Shown one piece after another: positions 42,304-52,089 of a DNA stretch of 64,000 nucleotides. Where the stretch lies: contig JABLXQ010000019.1 in the NCBI GenBank assembly GCA_013178375.1, forward strand, positions 1 through 64,000, read 5' to 3'. The first letter of the stretch is position 1; each line of letters opens with the position of its first letter. The stretch comes from Gammaproteobacteria bacterium (GTDB taxonomy: Bacteria; Pseudomonadota; Gammaproteobacteria; Pseudomonadales; Ketobacteraceae). The translations under genes and the position numbers were made by a program. The notes under the pieces were generated by a model. It made no database searches, was not told the origin of the DNA, and saw nothing but the letters and a program-made list of their open reading frames with translations.

Positions 42304-42831
42304 TCAGCGAACCTCGCACATTGACGCAATCACACCCAGCACATTGGAAGTGCTCACCACGCCCACGACCCGGTTCTGGTTCTGCACGAACACCCGGTGG
42401 ATATTCTGCTCCCGCATCAGCGCGGCAATTTCCGGCAACGACGTCTCCAGACTTACGGCAATCACCGACGGTGTCATGATCTGGTTCACCGTGCAATTCT
42501 CGTCGGCGTGCTCAATCATGGCTTTCAGCTCGGATTCCGACAGCTGGTAACCCACATACTCGTTGTAGCAATCCATGTGGCTCACCGAGATTTTCTCCTT
42601 CGGCGGCAGGTTCTCGAACCGCACGATATCCGATATCGACACCACACCCACCAGCTCGCCATCACTGGCAATCACCGGCGCGCCGGAAATCCGGGCTTCC
42701 ACTAGAAATTTCATCAGCCGCTTCACCGACCAGCCTTCGTAAACGGTCTGCACTGGCACCGACATGATCTGGCCTGCCTGCAGTTGGCAGAAGTCCGGCA
42801 AACTGGCTTTGGCTCTCGCTCTCTGATCCAT
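42304..42831 (-). CDS. CBS-domain pair protein
   Basis: This 175-residue protein consists of two CBS motifs: about 20-75 (IMSVPVQTVYEGWSVKRLMKFLVEARISGAPVI and GVVSISDI) and about 115-172 (IMTPSVIAVSLETSLPEIAALM, VFVQNQNRVVGVVSTSNVLG). A loop with HMDCYNEYVGYQLS joins them. CBS pairs often bind adenine nucleotides. The ATG at 42831 has GGAGGG seven bases upstream; upstream Mets at 42846 and 42861 are less likely. It ends 63 bp from the convergent narL; any link to nitrate respiration is only by position. Confidence 0.86.
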   Translation of the reverse strand: MDQRARAKASLPDFCQLQAGQIMSVPVQTVYEGWSVKRLMKFLVEARISGAPVIASDGELVGVVSISDIVRFENLPPKEKISVSHMDCYNEYVGYQLSESELKAMIEHADENCTVNQIMTPSVIAVSLETSLPEIAALMREQNIHRVFVQNQNRVVGVVSTSNVLGVIASMCEVR

Positions 42832-43104
42832 TCTGGTCCCTCCCATCGGGATCACTACCACACCCGGTTCACTGTTCCGCGTTGCGGAAAAACAGGAACC
42901 ACTGGGTTAACGTATAGCAGCTAGCCCGGGTCGGTTTATTGATATTACGCAGGAAAGATCCCGGGCTATCTCCAAAGGGATAAGCCTCCAGAGTCACATC
43001 TGGCACCCGCAAATGACAAATCATTCACCTCAGCCGGCATGCACAGACCACAGAGGAAAATACTTGTTTATAGTGGCTTCACCACACGCCAGAGGGAGCA
43101 CACC

Positions 43105-43941
43105 ATGAGCCATCTCAAGAATAAAACCCTGTTCATCACCGGCGCCAGCCGTGGCATCGGCAAGGAAATCGCACTGAAGGCCGCCCGCGACGGCGCCAAT
43201 ATCGTGATTGCCGCCAAGACCACCGAGCCCCATCCCAAACTGCCGGGCACCATTTACAGCGCCGCCGAAGAAATCGAAAAAGCCGGTGGCCGCGCACTGC
43301 CGCTGGTGGTGGACGTGCGGGAAGAAGCGCAAGTGGCCGAAGCGGTTGAAAAAGCGGTAGCCACCTTCGGCGGCATCGACATCCTGGTGAATAACGCCAG
43401 CGCTATCAATCTGACCGGTACCCTGCAGGTGGACATGAAGCGGTTCGACCTGATGCACTCGATCAACTTTCGCGGCACCTTCCTGTGCTCGAAACTGTGC
43501 GTGCCGCACCTGAAAAAATCCGCCAACCCGCACGTGCTGAACCTCGCACCGCCGCTCAGCCTGAACCCGCGCTGGTTCGCGCCGCACCTGGCCTACAGCA
43601 TGGCGAAATTCGGCATGAGTTTCTGCGTGCTGGGCATGGCCGAGGAATTTCGCAACGACAACATCGCCTTCAATGCCCTCTGGCCCCGCACCGCAATAGC
43701 CACGGCCGCCGTGCAGAACCACCTGGGTGGCGATCACACTGTCCGTCTGTCGCGCCTGCCGCAGATCATGGCTGACGCCGCCTACGAAATTTTCAGGCGC
43801 AGCAGCCGGGATTGTACCGGGAATTTCTTCATCGACGACGAAGTGCTGGCCGAAGCAGGCGTGAAAGATTTCCGCCAGTATCAGGTGGACACATCGCTGG
43901 AACCCAATCAGCTGATTCCGGATTTCTTTATCGACGCGTGA
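43105..43941 (+). CDS. SDR family oxidoreductase, HSDL2-like
   Basis: This 278-residue SDR resembles the dehydrogenase part of hydroxysteroid dehydrogenase-like protein 2. Marks are FITGASRGIGKEIALKAARDGANIVIAAKT, with the inserted TEPHPKLPGTIYSAAEEIEKAGG, LVNNASAINLTGT, LAPPLSLNP and the active-site YSMAK. The C-terminal SCP2 sterol-carrier domain of HSDL2 is absent. AGGGAG at 43090-43095 precedes the ATG, which was chosen over the frame start at 43039. It may act on lipid or steroid substrates. Confidence 0.87.
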   Translation: MSHLKNKTLFITGASRGIGKEIALKAARDGANIVIAAKTTEPHPKLPGTIYSAAEEIEKAGGRALPLVVDVREEAQVAEAVEKAVATFGGIDILVNNASAINLTGTLQVDMKRFDLMHSINFRGTFLCSKLCVPHLKKSANPHVLNLAPPLSLNPRWFAPHLAYSMAKFGMSFCVLGMAEEFRNDNIAFNALWPRTAIATAAVQNHLGGDHTVRLSRLPQIMADAAYEIFRRSSRDCTGNFFIDDEVLAEAGVKDFRQYQVDTSLEPNQLIPDFFIDA

Positions 43942-43989
43942 TGGATCGGCACAGGATGGGGCGGTCAAACCGCAACATTGAAAACAAAA

Positions 43990-44026
43990 CGGCGGGCTGC
44001 AAATCTGCGCAGTCCGCCGTGCATTT
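43990..44026. terminator. Bidirectional terminator between convergent SDR genes
   Basis: Arms of 11 bases at 43990-44000 and 44009-44019 pair with a single G-U wobble around an 8-base loop. TGCATTTTTC follows on the plus strand and TTTTGTTTTC on the minus strand, so it can end both convergent transcripts. Confidence 0.8.
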
Positions 44027-44029
44027 TTC

Positions 44030-44788
44030 TCAATAGCCGGACATCAGTTTCATCAGGGTCCGCGTGGCCACATCAGGCAACAACTTGCGCACCACCCGCA
44101 AGGCTTTGTACGGCGCGCTGACAGGGTGATGAATGCTGTTGTCGCCTGCCGCCGCAAATACGGCTTCCGCAATATCGTCCGCCGTCAGATTCACCCCCAT
44201 GCGCTCGATGATGGTTGCCTGCTTGCCCGCCAGCATCGGGGTTTTCACGAACGGCGGTTCGATATCCATCACCTTGATCCCGTAACGGGACCACTCCACA
44301 TTCAACGCCTCGGTCAACCCTTTCACAAAGAACTTGGATGCCGAATAGCTGGCGAATCCTGGCACCCCGTACAGTGACGACGCCGACGACATGCTGATCA
44401 CCCGCGCTCCCGGATTATTCTTCAGGTGCCGCAACGCGTGATAGCAACAATTCAGCACGCCCTTGTTATTGATATCGAGAATCTGGTGATGGCGTCGCAG
44501 CGGAATGGATTCGAAATCACCAATCTCCAGCACCCCTGCGCAGTTGAACAGCACATCCAGCTTGCCCACATCTTCCACGAAACGATCGATGGCCGCACCA
44601 ATCTGCTCTTCCTGCGTAACATCGGCCACCTGGATACGAAATCGCTCCGGCTGCCAGGTGCGGCTCAACTCCGCCAGAGGCTGCGCGCTGATATCAAACA
44701 GGCCGACACACCAGCCGGCTTTGTAAAAGCGCTCCGCCGACGCGCGGCCAATGCCGGACGCGGCGCCGGTAATCAGAATCGTATTCAT
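44030..44788 (-). CDS. Short-chain dehydrogenase/reductase
   Basis: This 252-residue SDR has the cofactor loop TGAASGIGRASA, an Asp after strand 2 (LFDIS) that favours NAD(H), DVTQEE, the NCAG motif (FNCAGVLEIG), the catalytic Ser in SMSSASS, and YSASKFF. A hydrophobic C-terminus (YKALRVVRKLLPDVATRTLMKLM) may contact membranes. The start at 44788 gives the normal N-terminus; the frame extends to 44875 with unrelated residues. Confidence 0.87.
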   Translation of the reverse strand: MNTILITGAASGIGRASAERFYKAGWCVGLFDISAQPLAELSRTWQPERFRIQVADVTQEEQIGAAIDRFVEDVGKLDVLFNCAGVLEIGDFESIPLRRHHQILDINNKGVLNCCYHALRHLKNNPGARVISMSSASSLYGVPGFASYSASKFFVKGLTEALNVEWSRYGIKVMDIEPPFVKTPMLAGKQATIIERMGVNLTADDIAEAVFAAAGDNSIHHPVSAPYKALRVVRKLLPDVATRTLMKLMSGY

Positions 44789-44893
44789 TGGGTTGTATTT
44801 CCTTGCAGTATTGGCCAGAACAAAAGCCATACTATAGTGATAACGGCTGGAACTACCAACAGACGGCAACGTCATTCAGCGGGGAATGCTAAC

Positions 44894-45175
44894 GTGAATC
44901 AACAGGAACGGATTCGGGTGGTGGTCAGCGGGCGGGTGCAGGGCGTGTTTTACCGCGCCTCCACCCAGGAAGAAGCAACAGCCATCGGCGTCACAGGCTG
45001 GGTGCGCAATCTCGACAACGGCGATGTGGAATTCGAGGCCCAGGGCACGCCAGACCAACTCCAACGGCTGCTGCAATGGGCGCAACGCGGTCCTGCCCGG
45101 GCGCTGGTAACCAGCCTGTCACAGGAAGCCTGCCCGCTGCAGCAACACGAACACCGTTTCGAGGTACTGCGCTGA
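44894..45175 (+). CDS. acyP: Acylphosphatase, GTG start
   Basis: This 93-residue protein hydrolyses acyl phosphates. The catalytic Arg21 is in SGRVQGVFYRAS and Asn39 in GWVRNLDNGDVEFEAQG; both motifs are canonical. No in-frame ATG is available near the conserved N-terminus, so the GTG at 44894, seven to ten bases after GGGGA, is the start. It is divergent from the SDR gene and convergent with the radical SAM gene, with a 12-bp gap to the latter. Confidence 0.9.
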   Translation: MNQQERIRVVVSGRVQGVFYRASTQEEATAIGVTGWVRNLDNGDVEFEAQGTPDQLQRLLQWAQRGPARALVTSLSQEACPLQQHEHRFEVLR

Positions 45176-45187
45176 TCGTCTGATGGC

Positions 45188-46291
45188 TCAGAACCGCACC
45201 TGCATGCGCTTGCGGCCCCAATTACCCGGCTCATCGTCAAACACCCCGGCCACGGGCGTCGCGCATTTCGGGCAAACACCCCCTGGCGCCAGATGCCAGT
45301 TCAGTATTTCATACCAGTCACGCTCAATCAGCTTTTCGCCGCATTGATGGCAACGGGTGCAATCCCCGTCGCTGTCATGCACGTTGCCGGTATAGGCGTA
45401 ATGAATACCGTGTTCCATCGCAATCCGTCGTGCCAGTGCCAGCGTTTCCGGCAGCGTGGCCGGCACATCCAGCATCTTGTAATCCGGATGGAACGCGGAG
45501 AAATGCACCGGCACATCGCAGCCCAGGTTATCCACGATCCAGCGGGACATCGCCTCGATCTCCTTCGGATCGTCATTGTGCCCGGGAATAATCAGATTGG
45601 TGATTTCAAACCACACCTTGGTTTCATGCTTCAGGTATTGCAGCGTATCCAGCACATCCGCCAGGTGCGATCCCGTCAGTTTCCAGTAGAAATCCTCGGT
45701 AAAGGCTTTCAGATCAATATTGGCCGCATCCATGTACTGGTAAAACTCGCGTCGCGCCTCCGGTTTGTGATAACCCGCCGACACAGCCACGGATTTGATG
45801 CCCAGCTCGCGACAGGCCTGCGCCGTGTCGATGGCATATTCGTGAAAAATTACCGGATCGTTGTAGGTGTACGCCACACTCGTGCAACCAGCATCTTTTG
45901 CCGCCTGCGCAATGGTCTGGGGCGCCGCCTTGCTCGCCAGCGTATCCATCTCGCGGGATTTGGAAATGTCCCAGTTCTGGCAGAACTTGCACGCCAGATT
46001 GCAGCCGGCGGTACCAAACGACAAAACCGACGTGCCAGGATAAAAATGATTGAGCGGCTTTTTCTCGATGGGATCAACACAGAAGCCGCTGGAACGGCCG
46101 TAGGTGGTCAACACGATGGCATCGTCCAGCCGCGCCCGCACAAAACACAGGCCACGCTGGCCCTCATGCAGTTTGCATTCGCGCGGGCAGACATCGCACT
46201 GCACACGGTCATCATCCAGCCGATGCCAGAAGCGGGTTGCATGCAGAAACGGGCTGTCACGAGTCAGAGTGGGATCTTTGGTTTCAGTCAT
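45188..46291 (-). CDS. AmmeMemoRadiSam-type radical SAM enzyme
   Basis: This 367-residue protein has the radical SAM motif C-x3-C-x2-C (CNLACKFCQNW, about residues 97-104). It follows an N-terminal Cys cluster (QCDVCPRECKLHEGQRGLC). A C-terminal zinc-ribbon-like tail carries CTRCHQCGEKL and CPKC. The layout matches AmrS of the AmmeMemoRadiSam system, related to pyruvate-formate-lyase activases. The substrate of this family is not established. Its usual partners (AMMECR1-like and Memo-like proteins) are not in this window. Confidence 0.85.
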   Translation of the reverse strand: MTETKDPTLTRDSPFLHATRFWHRLDDDRVQCDVCPRECKLHEGQRGLCFVRARLDDAIVLTTYGRSSGFCVDPIEKKPLNHFYPGTSVLSFGTAGCNLACKFCQNWDISKSREMDTLASKAAPQTIAQAAKDAGCTSVAYTYNDPVIFHEYAIDTAQACRELGIKSVAVSAGYHKPEARREFYQYMDAANIDLKAFTEDFYWKLTGSHLADVLDTLQYLKHETKVWFEITNLIIPGHNDDPKEIEAMSRWIVDNLGCDVPVHFSAFHPDYKMLDVPATLPETLALARRIAMEHGIHYAYTGNVHDSDGDCTRCHQCGEKLIERDWYEILNWHLAPGGVCPKCATPVAGVFDDEPGNWGRKRMQVRF

Positions 46292-46349
46292 TGGCGCTCA
46301 CCGGACAGGAGTGGATCTTTTCCCTATATGCGCCCAGCGGCGGCGGTTT

Positions 46350-47771
46350 TCAAGCACCGCATTCCGCCAGCAGCGTGTCCACCTGCGACATTTCCTTGAA
46401 ATCCGGGTACTTGGCCTTGATGAATTTCAGATACTGGGCGGCCTTGTGCTGATCTTTCAAACCATCGAACAACGCCCGCGCCATCAGCAGATACGCATCG
46501 GGAATATCAGTAAAGCTGGGTGCCCGCTTGTGCAGGTTGGCGATCAGATGACAGGTCTGATTGAACTTGCCGCGCCGGTAAAGCTGATGCGCCAGCGAAA
46601 CGCAAATGGCGGGCGCTTCCGGCAAAAACTTGGGGTCCAGCTTTTCATAATCGTTGTACACAAAATACAAGCGGGCATCATCCCCCAGCTTGTGCACCGC
46701 TTCCATGTACGGCTGGGCATGGGTCAATGCCTGGTCGCGGTCATTCATCGCAATCAGCAACCGCGACAACTTCTCATGATGCCTCACACTACCAGGCTGG
46801 GTCCGCAGATGCTTCGACAGCGCATCCACCGCCTTGTCATAACGGCCTTCCTTCACCAGCACTTCCACTTTGGCGTCCAGCGGATCAATAGTGCTGCGCC
46901 GCTTTTCGCGCGCCACCGCATCCTCCGCCACAAAGCCGATGGCCGACTGATACTGGAAAATCACATACCCCATCAGGTTGTACGCCACCATCATGAAATA
47001 CAGGGTCACACCAACGAATACCGGCAGGAAATACTGCGGCGAGATTTCATCGGCAAACACCTCGAACACAGCAGCCTCAGCCCCCCACAACAGAAACAGA
47101 AAGGCGTACAGCAACAGATACGACCAGCCAATACTGCGAATCAAATGGGAAATGGACTGGGGATTGATGGCCAGTGCAATGGATTTTTCCGTGGCCAGGA
47201 TCATCAGGCTGGCCGGCGTGACAAACACCACCAGGGCCAGGGCAACAATGTCGAAAAAGGAACTGCCCAGCCGGCCCACCAGCACCAGGAAAGCCACGAA
47301 CACTATCTGCACCACCACCTGCTGGAACAGCACCTCGAAACCGGCGCTGGCGAACGTTTCGCTTAACGTGGGCGGCTCAGCGCGGCCCTCTGCCGTGTAC
47401 TCCAGAATCAGGAAACCGTAGCGCGTAATACAGGCCAGTATCAGCAGCGCACCCACCAGCATCAAAACCAGACCGGTGGACGTCATCAAACTCAGCATCA
47501 CCCACGACGCCACCACAAAAATGCCGATCATCATCAGACTGTCGGGTTTGAACGGGTAACGGAAAAACTGGCCGAGGATTTCCCAGAACGGCTTGGCAGT
47601 GTTGGCGCTACCCAGATACTGCAACTCATCACCAGTCAGATAGCAGCGCGCCTGACCCAGCCCACCGCGGGTTTCACCGCTGTCGACGCAGCGCTCGCAA
47701 TAGGCCATGTGGGCGCGGGGGTTGTACCAGAGGGCAGGTTCCAGCGGATGGAATTTGCAGTATTGGCGCAT
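46350..47771 (-). CDS. Zinc-finger membrane protein with TPR-like C-terminus
   Basis: This 473-residue protein starts with a B-box-like zinc finger (Cys5, His8, Cys25, Cys28, with a further Cys43). A polytopic membrane region follows (about 75-285, about six helices). Its soluble C-terminal half (about 300-473) shows helical repeats: VEVLVKEGRYDKAVDALSKHLR, LLIAMNDRDQALTHAQPYM, LAHQLYRRGKFNQTCHLI and LMARALFDGLKDQHKAAQYLKF. These look like tetratricopeptide repeats. I do not recognise a named function. A scaffold for membrane-protein complexes would fit but is inference. Confidence 0.75.
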   Translation of the reverse strand: MRQYCKFHPLEPALWYNPRAHMAYCERCVDSGETRGGLGQARCYLTGDELQYLGSANTAKPFWEILGQFFRYPFKPDSLMMIGIFVVASWVMLSLMTSTGLVLMLVGALLILACITRYGFLILEYTAEGRAEPPTLSETFASAGFEVLFQQVVVQIVFVAFLVLVGRLGSSFFDIVALALVVFVTPASLMILATEKSIALAINPQSISHLIRSIGWSYLLLYAFLFLLWGAEAAVFEVFADEISPQYFLPVFVGVTLYFMMVAYNLMGYVIFQYQSAIGFVAEDAVAREKRRSTIDPLDAKVEVLVKEGRYDKAVDALSKHLRTQPGSVRHHEKLSRLLIAMNDRDQALTHAQPYMEAVHKLGDDARLYFVYNDYEKLDPKFLPEAPAICVSLAHQLYRRGKFNQTCHLIANLHKRAPSFTDIPDAYLLMARALFDGLKDQHKAAQYLKFIKAKYPDFKEMSQVDTLLAECGA

Positions 47772-47848
47772 GAAGGTTCCGGCAGATGACTGATCTGTCA
47801 GACATTATAGCCTGCGCTCCCGCGGACGTGGCTGCGCCAGACGCACAA

Positions 47849-47878
47849 ACAAAAACGGCCCGCTTTTGGCGGGCCGTT
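47849..47878 (-). terminator. Rho-independent terminator of the fad operon
   Basis: Perfect 10-bp GC-rich arms AACGGCCCGC (47854-47863) and GCGGGCCGTT (47869-47878) surround a 5-base loop. On the minus strand a run of T follows the hairpin. It starts 34 bp after the stop of the multifunctional beta-oxidation gene. Confidence 0.88.
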
Positions 47879-47911
47879 CCGTTCCCGCCAGAGCGGGCCG
47901 AGCTTCGCGGA

Positions 47912-50053
47912 TTACTCGAAGATCTCGTCTTTTTCAGCTTTTTCCACCAGCAGTGCTGGCGGATTGAAACGCTCGCCGTAGCGCTTGGCCAGCTCTTCCG
48001 CACGAGCCACGAACTTGCGCAGGCCGTACTGGTTGATGTACTGCACCACACCGCCGGTCCAGGCCGGGTAACCGATACCCATGATGGAACCGATGTTGGC
48101 GTCAGCCACTTTCTCGATAACGCCTTCCTGCATGCAGCGCACGGTTTCCAGCGCCTGCACAAACAGGAAACGCTCCTGCATGTCTTCGAACGGAATCTGC
48201 TTGGAACCCGCAGCGAACACGTCCTTCAGGCCCGGCCACAGAGTCTTCTTGCCACCTTGCGGGTAGTCGTAGAAGCCCGCGCCTGCCGCTTTACCGGCAC
48301 GCTTCAGGTCCAGCATTTTCACGATCACTTCCTCGGAAGGGGTGACCGGCAAAGTCTGGCCCTGCGCTTCCAGATCCGCACGCGCTGCCAGGCTGATGTT
48401 ACGCATGGTTTGCAGGTTCAGCTCGTCGCTGATCGCCAGGGTGCCCACCGGGAAGCCGGCTTTCGCCGCTGCCATTTCGATGGACGCCGCCGCAATGCCT
48501 TCCTTCAGCATGCCCAGACCTTCGTTCACGTAAGTGCCGATCACGCGGGTGGTGAAGAAGCCGCGCGCGTCGTTGACCACGATCGGGGTCTTCTTGATCT
48601 GCAGAACGTAGTCCAGCGCCTTGGCCAGGGTTTCCGGCGAAGTCTGCTTGCCGCAAATGATTTCAACCAGCGGCATCTTGTCGACCGGCGAGAAGAAATG
48701 CAGACCGATAAAGTTGGCAGGACGCACGGATGCTTCCGCCAGACCGGTGATCGGCAAGCTGGACGTGTTGGACGCCATCACACCGGTAGCCAGCATCTGC
48801 GCTTCCGCTTCCTTGGTCACCTGCGCTTTCAGTTCACGCTTCTCGAACACGGCTTCAATCACCAGATCGCAGCCTGCCAGATCTTCAGCGTTGGCAGTCG
48901 GCTTGATCAGGCTCAGCACCTTGTCCGCTTTTTCCTGGGTCATTGCGCCCTTGGAAACGCGCTTCTTCAGCAGGTTCTCGCTGTACGCCTTGCCTTTATC
49001 AGCGGCTTCCTGCGAGATGTCCTTCAGCACCACTTCAATGCCCGACATGGCGCTGGAATAGGCGATGCCCGCGCCCATCATGCCCGCGCCCAGAATGCCC
49101 ACTTTCTTGGTGGCGTGGTGCTCGAAACCTTTCGGACGACTGGCGCCCTTGCCGATTTCCTGCAGCTGGAAGAAGAACGCCTTGATCATGTTCTTCGCCA
49201 CCGGGCCAATGGCCAGGCTGGTGAAGTAACGGGCTTCCACTTTCATTGCCGTGTCGAAATCCACCTGCAGCGATTCCACCGCCGCGCTCAGAATCGCTTC
49301 AGGCGCCGGGAAACAACCCTTGGTTTTGCTCTTCAGCATGGCCGGAATGATCGGCAGCTTCATGGCCAGGCCAGGGCTGGCCGGAGTACCGCCAGGAACC
49401 TTGTAGCTCTTGTCATCCCAGGGCTGAATTGCATTGGGATTGGCTTTGCACCAGGCTTTCGCCTTGGCAATCATATCGGCCTGGTCAGCGGCCAGATCGT
49501 CGATCAGGCGGGCCGACTTGGCTTCTTCCGGGCTCACCTGCTTGCCTTCCATCAGGAAGGGAGCGGCTGCTTCCAGACCCAGCATGCGGGTCAGACGCAC
49601 CACACCACCGGCACCCGGCAACAGGCCCAGAGTCACTTCCGGCAAGCCAATTTTGGTCTTGGCATCATTGATGGCGATGCGGTGGTTGCACGCCATGCAG
49701 ATTTCATAACCGCCGCCCAGGGCAGCACCGTTGATGGCAGCTACAACCGGCGCTTTCAGCTTCTCGATGCGGCGCAGCTGCTTCTTCACCAGCAGAGTGC
49801 CGTTCATGAACTCTTCCGCCACTTCCGGGCTGGCCTTGATCAGGTCGTTCAGGTCGCCGCCGGCGAAGAAGGTTTTCTTGGCGGACGTGATGACCACGCC
49901 GGCCAGTTTTTCTTCTTTTTCCAGGCGGTCCAGGCACGCATCCATCGCCTGCTGGTAATTCAGGTTCATGGTGTTGGCGGACTGGCCCACCATGTCCATG
50001 GTCAGCACGACGATGTTGTCGCTGTCTTTTTCGTAACGAATATGGTCAGTCAT
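47912..50053 (-). CDS. fadJ: Fatty-acid oxidation multifunctional protein (enoyl-CoA hydratase / 3-hydroxyacyl-CoA dehydrogenase)
   Basis: This 713-residue protein carries out the middle two steps of beta-oxidation. The N-terminal hydratase (about 1-190) has FFAGGDL, GAALGGGYEICMAC and GLPEVTLGLLPGAGG with the catalytic Glu. The dehydrogenase part (about 310-700) has the NAD site GAGMMGAGIAYSSAMSG and the active-site His in GLHFFSPVDKMPLVEII. The layout is closer to FadJ or mitochondrial trifunctional alpha subunits than to FadB. The symbol is by that resemblance. It follows the thiolase gene by 22 bp in one operon. Confidence 0.9.
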   Translation of the reverse strand: MTDHIRYEKDSDNIVVLTMDMVGQSANTMNLNYQQAMDACLDRLEKEEKLAGVVITSAKKTFFAGGDLNDLIKASPEVAEEFMNGTLLVKKQLRRIEKLKAPVVAAINGAALGGGYEICMACNHRIAINDAKTKIGLPEVTLGLLPGAGGVVRLTRMLGLEAAAPFLMEGKQVSPEEAKSARLIDDLAADQADMIAKAKAWCKANPNAIQPWDDKSYKVPGGTPASPGLAMKLPIIPAMLKSKTKGCFPAPEAILSAAVESLQVDFDTAMKVEARYFTSLAIGPVAKNMIKAFFFQLQEIGKGASRPKGFEHHATKKVGILGAGMMGAGIAYSSAMSGIEVVLKDISQEAADKGKAYSENLLKKRVSKGAMTQEKADKVLSLIKPTANAEDLAGCDLVIEAVFEKRELKAQVTKEAEAQMLATGVMASNTSSLPITGLAEASVRPANFIGLHFFSPVDKMPLVEIICGKQTSPETLAKALDYVLQIKKTPIVVNDARGFFTTRVIGTYVNEGLGMLKEGIAAASIEMAAAKAGFPVGTLAISDELNLQTMRNISLAARADLEAQGQTLPVTPSEEVIVKMLDLKRAGKAAGAGFYDYPQGGKKTLWPGLKDVFAAGSKQIPFEDMQERFLFVQALETVRCMQEGVIEKVADANIGSIMGIGYPAWTGGVVQYINQYGLRKFVARAEELAKRYGERFNPPALLVEKAEKDEIFE

Positions 50054-50075
50054 TGTCAGTCTCCGAATCCTGTTC

Positions 50076-51287
<1,212 letters not shown>

Positions 51288-51460
51288 TCAACCATTCCTC
51301 ATAGTTTCAGTTTTGAGTCCGTGACCCACGGGACACTCAGGCTGCATACCTTGCTCTTTTTGCCAAATCCAGACAATGACCGTACAGATCAGCCGGGGTG
51401 ACAAAAAGCATCAGCACATCAGGTAACCAAACGGGATACAGACACGGAACTTATGAGGTA

Positions 51461-51499
51461 TGTAACCATTTTGCCATGTGACACTGTTACCATTTTGCC
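51461..51499. repeat. Paired 15-bp direct repeats upstream of the fad operon
   Basis: TGTAACCATTTTGCC at 51461-51475 and TGTTACCATTTTGCC at 51485-51499 differ at one base and lie 24 bp apart. A shorter related GGTAACCA occurs at 51422-51429. They are likely regulator sites for the divergent genes on either side. Confidence 0.65.
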
Positions 51500-51529
51500 C
51501 AAGTGTTACATATTCACACACGCTAAAGC

Positions 51530-51557
51530 TTGAAATTGGTTAAACCAGCGCTATAGT
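51530..51557 (+). promoter_or_regulatory. Sigma-70 promoter with operator in the spacer
   Basis: TTGAAA (51530-51535), a 16-base spacer and TATAGT (51552-51557) each match the consensus hexamers at 5 of 6. The start would be near 51564. The spacer contains the palindrome TGGTTAAACCA. Confidence 0.65.
51537..51547. promoter_or_regulatory. GntR/FadR-subfamily-like operator
   Basis: TGGTTAAACCA is a perfect palindrome that fits the TnGTnnnACnA pattern bound by FadR-subfamily GntR regulators. The left flank AATTGGT equals the half-site of the PdhR/LldR type. Lying between -35 and -10, it would repress. No GntR gene is in this window. Confidence 0.5.
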
Positions 51558-51793
51558 AGTGAACATGGAAGCACGGAATGCAGTAAGACCCAAAAGCTGA
51601 TTAGGGTGGATTAGTAAGAACACTCTAATTTTTAGGTCTAGATTAAATCACGTGACTTCCAGATGAAGCACAACTGCACGCCAGAACCCATAACCGGGTT
51701 AACAGACCGCCGGAGAGAACTCCAACCCACCGGCACTGTGAGGCAGGCAGATCTGGCTTAACGATGTGTCAGATACACATGAGGAGTTCGAGA

Positions 51794-52018
51794 ATGAAAC
51801 TGGCAAACACAAATGTACTGCGTCAACTGGCTGTAGACAGCCTGTCATTCATGGTCGTGCTGGCCTTGTCGCTGGGCGGTATGTGGGGATTGTTCCTGGT
51901 AGACGCATCCCTGTTCACCATGGTGGTGTTCGGTTTGCTCATGATCCCTGCCCTGTTCAGCAGCACTTACCACCTGGGCAAGGACATCAACGAAGCCACG
52001 CATAAACTGATTGCGTGA
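51794..52018 (+). CDS. Small hydrophobic membrane protein
   Basis: This 74-residue protein has two transmembrane helices (about 15-36, SFMVVLALSLGGMWGLFLV, and about 39-56, FTMVVFGLLMIPALF) joined by a short turn, and a polar C-terminus (YHLGKDINEATHKLIA). GAGGAG at 51781-51786 lies seven bases upstream of the ATG. No family recognised. The long leader and the spacer operator suggest it is regulated. Confidence 0.7.
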   Translation: MKLANTNVLRQLAVDSLSFMVVLALSLGGMWGLFLVDASLFTMVVFGLLMIPALFSSTYHLGKDINEATHKLIA

Positions 52019-52089
52019 CACGATCGCCGCGGCCGGGCGCCCTTCACAGGTGACGCCCGCTGCGGCAACAAATTCCCGTCTGGCTGATC

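Larger units (their letters stand above)
51288..51793. other. Intergenic region between the fad operon and a small membrane protein
   Basis: This 506-bp region is less GC-rich than the genes beside it. It holds two direct repeats (51461-51499), a plus-strand promoter with an internal palindrome (51530-51557) and a leader of about 230 bases before the gene at 51794. The leader also has AACCC...GGGTT pairing near 51686-51700. I see no convincing coding sequence. Confidence 0.6.

Noticed and set aside
51565-51600. 11-codon frame at the predicted transcript start, as a leader peptide
   Set aside because: It would start at position +2 with no ribosome site and has no regulatory codon run. Too short to support.
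52019-52089. GC-rich imperfect inverted repeat as a terminator
   Set aside because: The arms pair poorly and no T-run follows in either direction.
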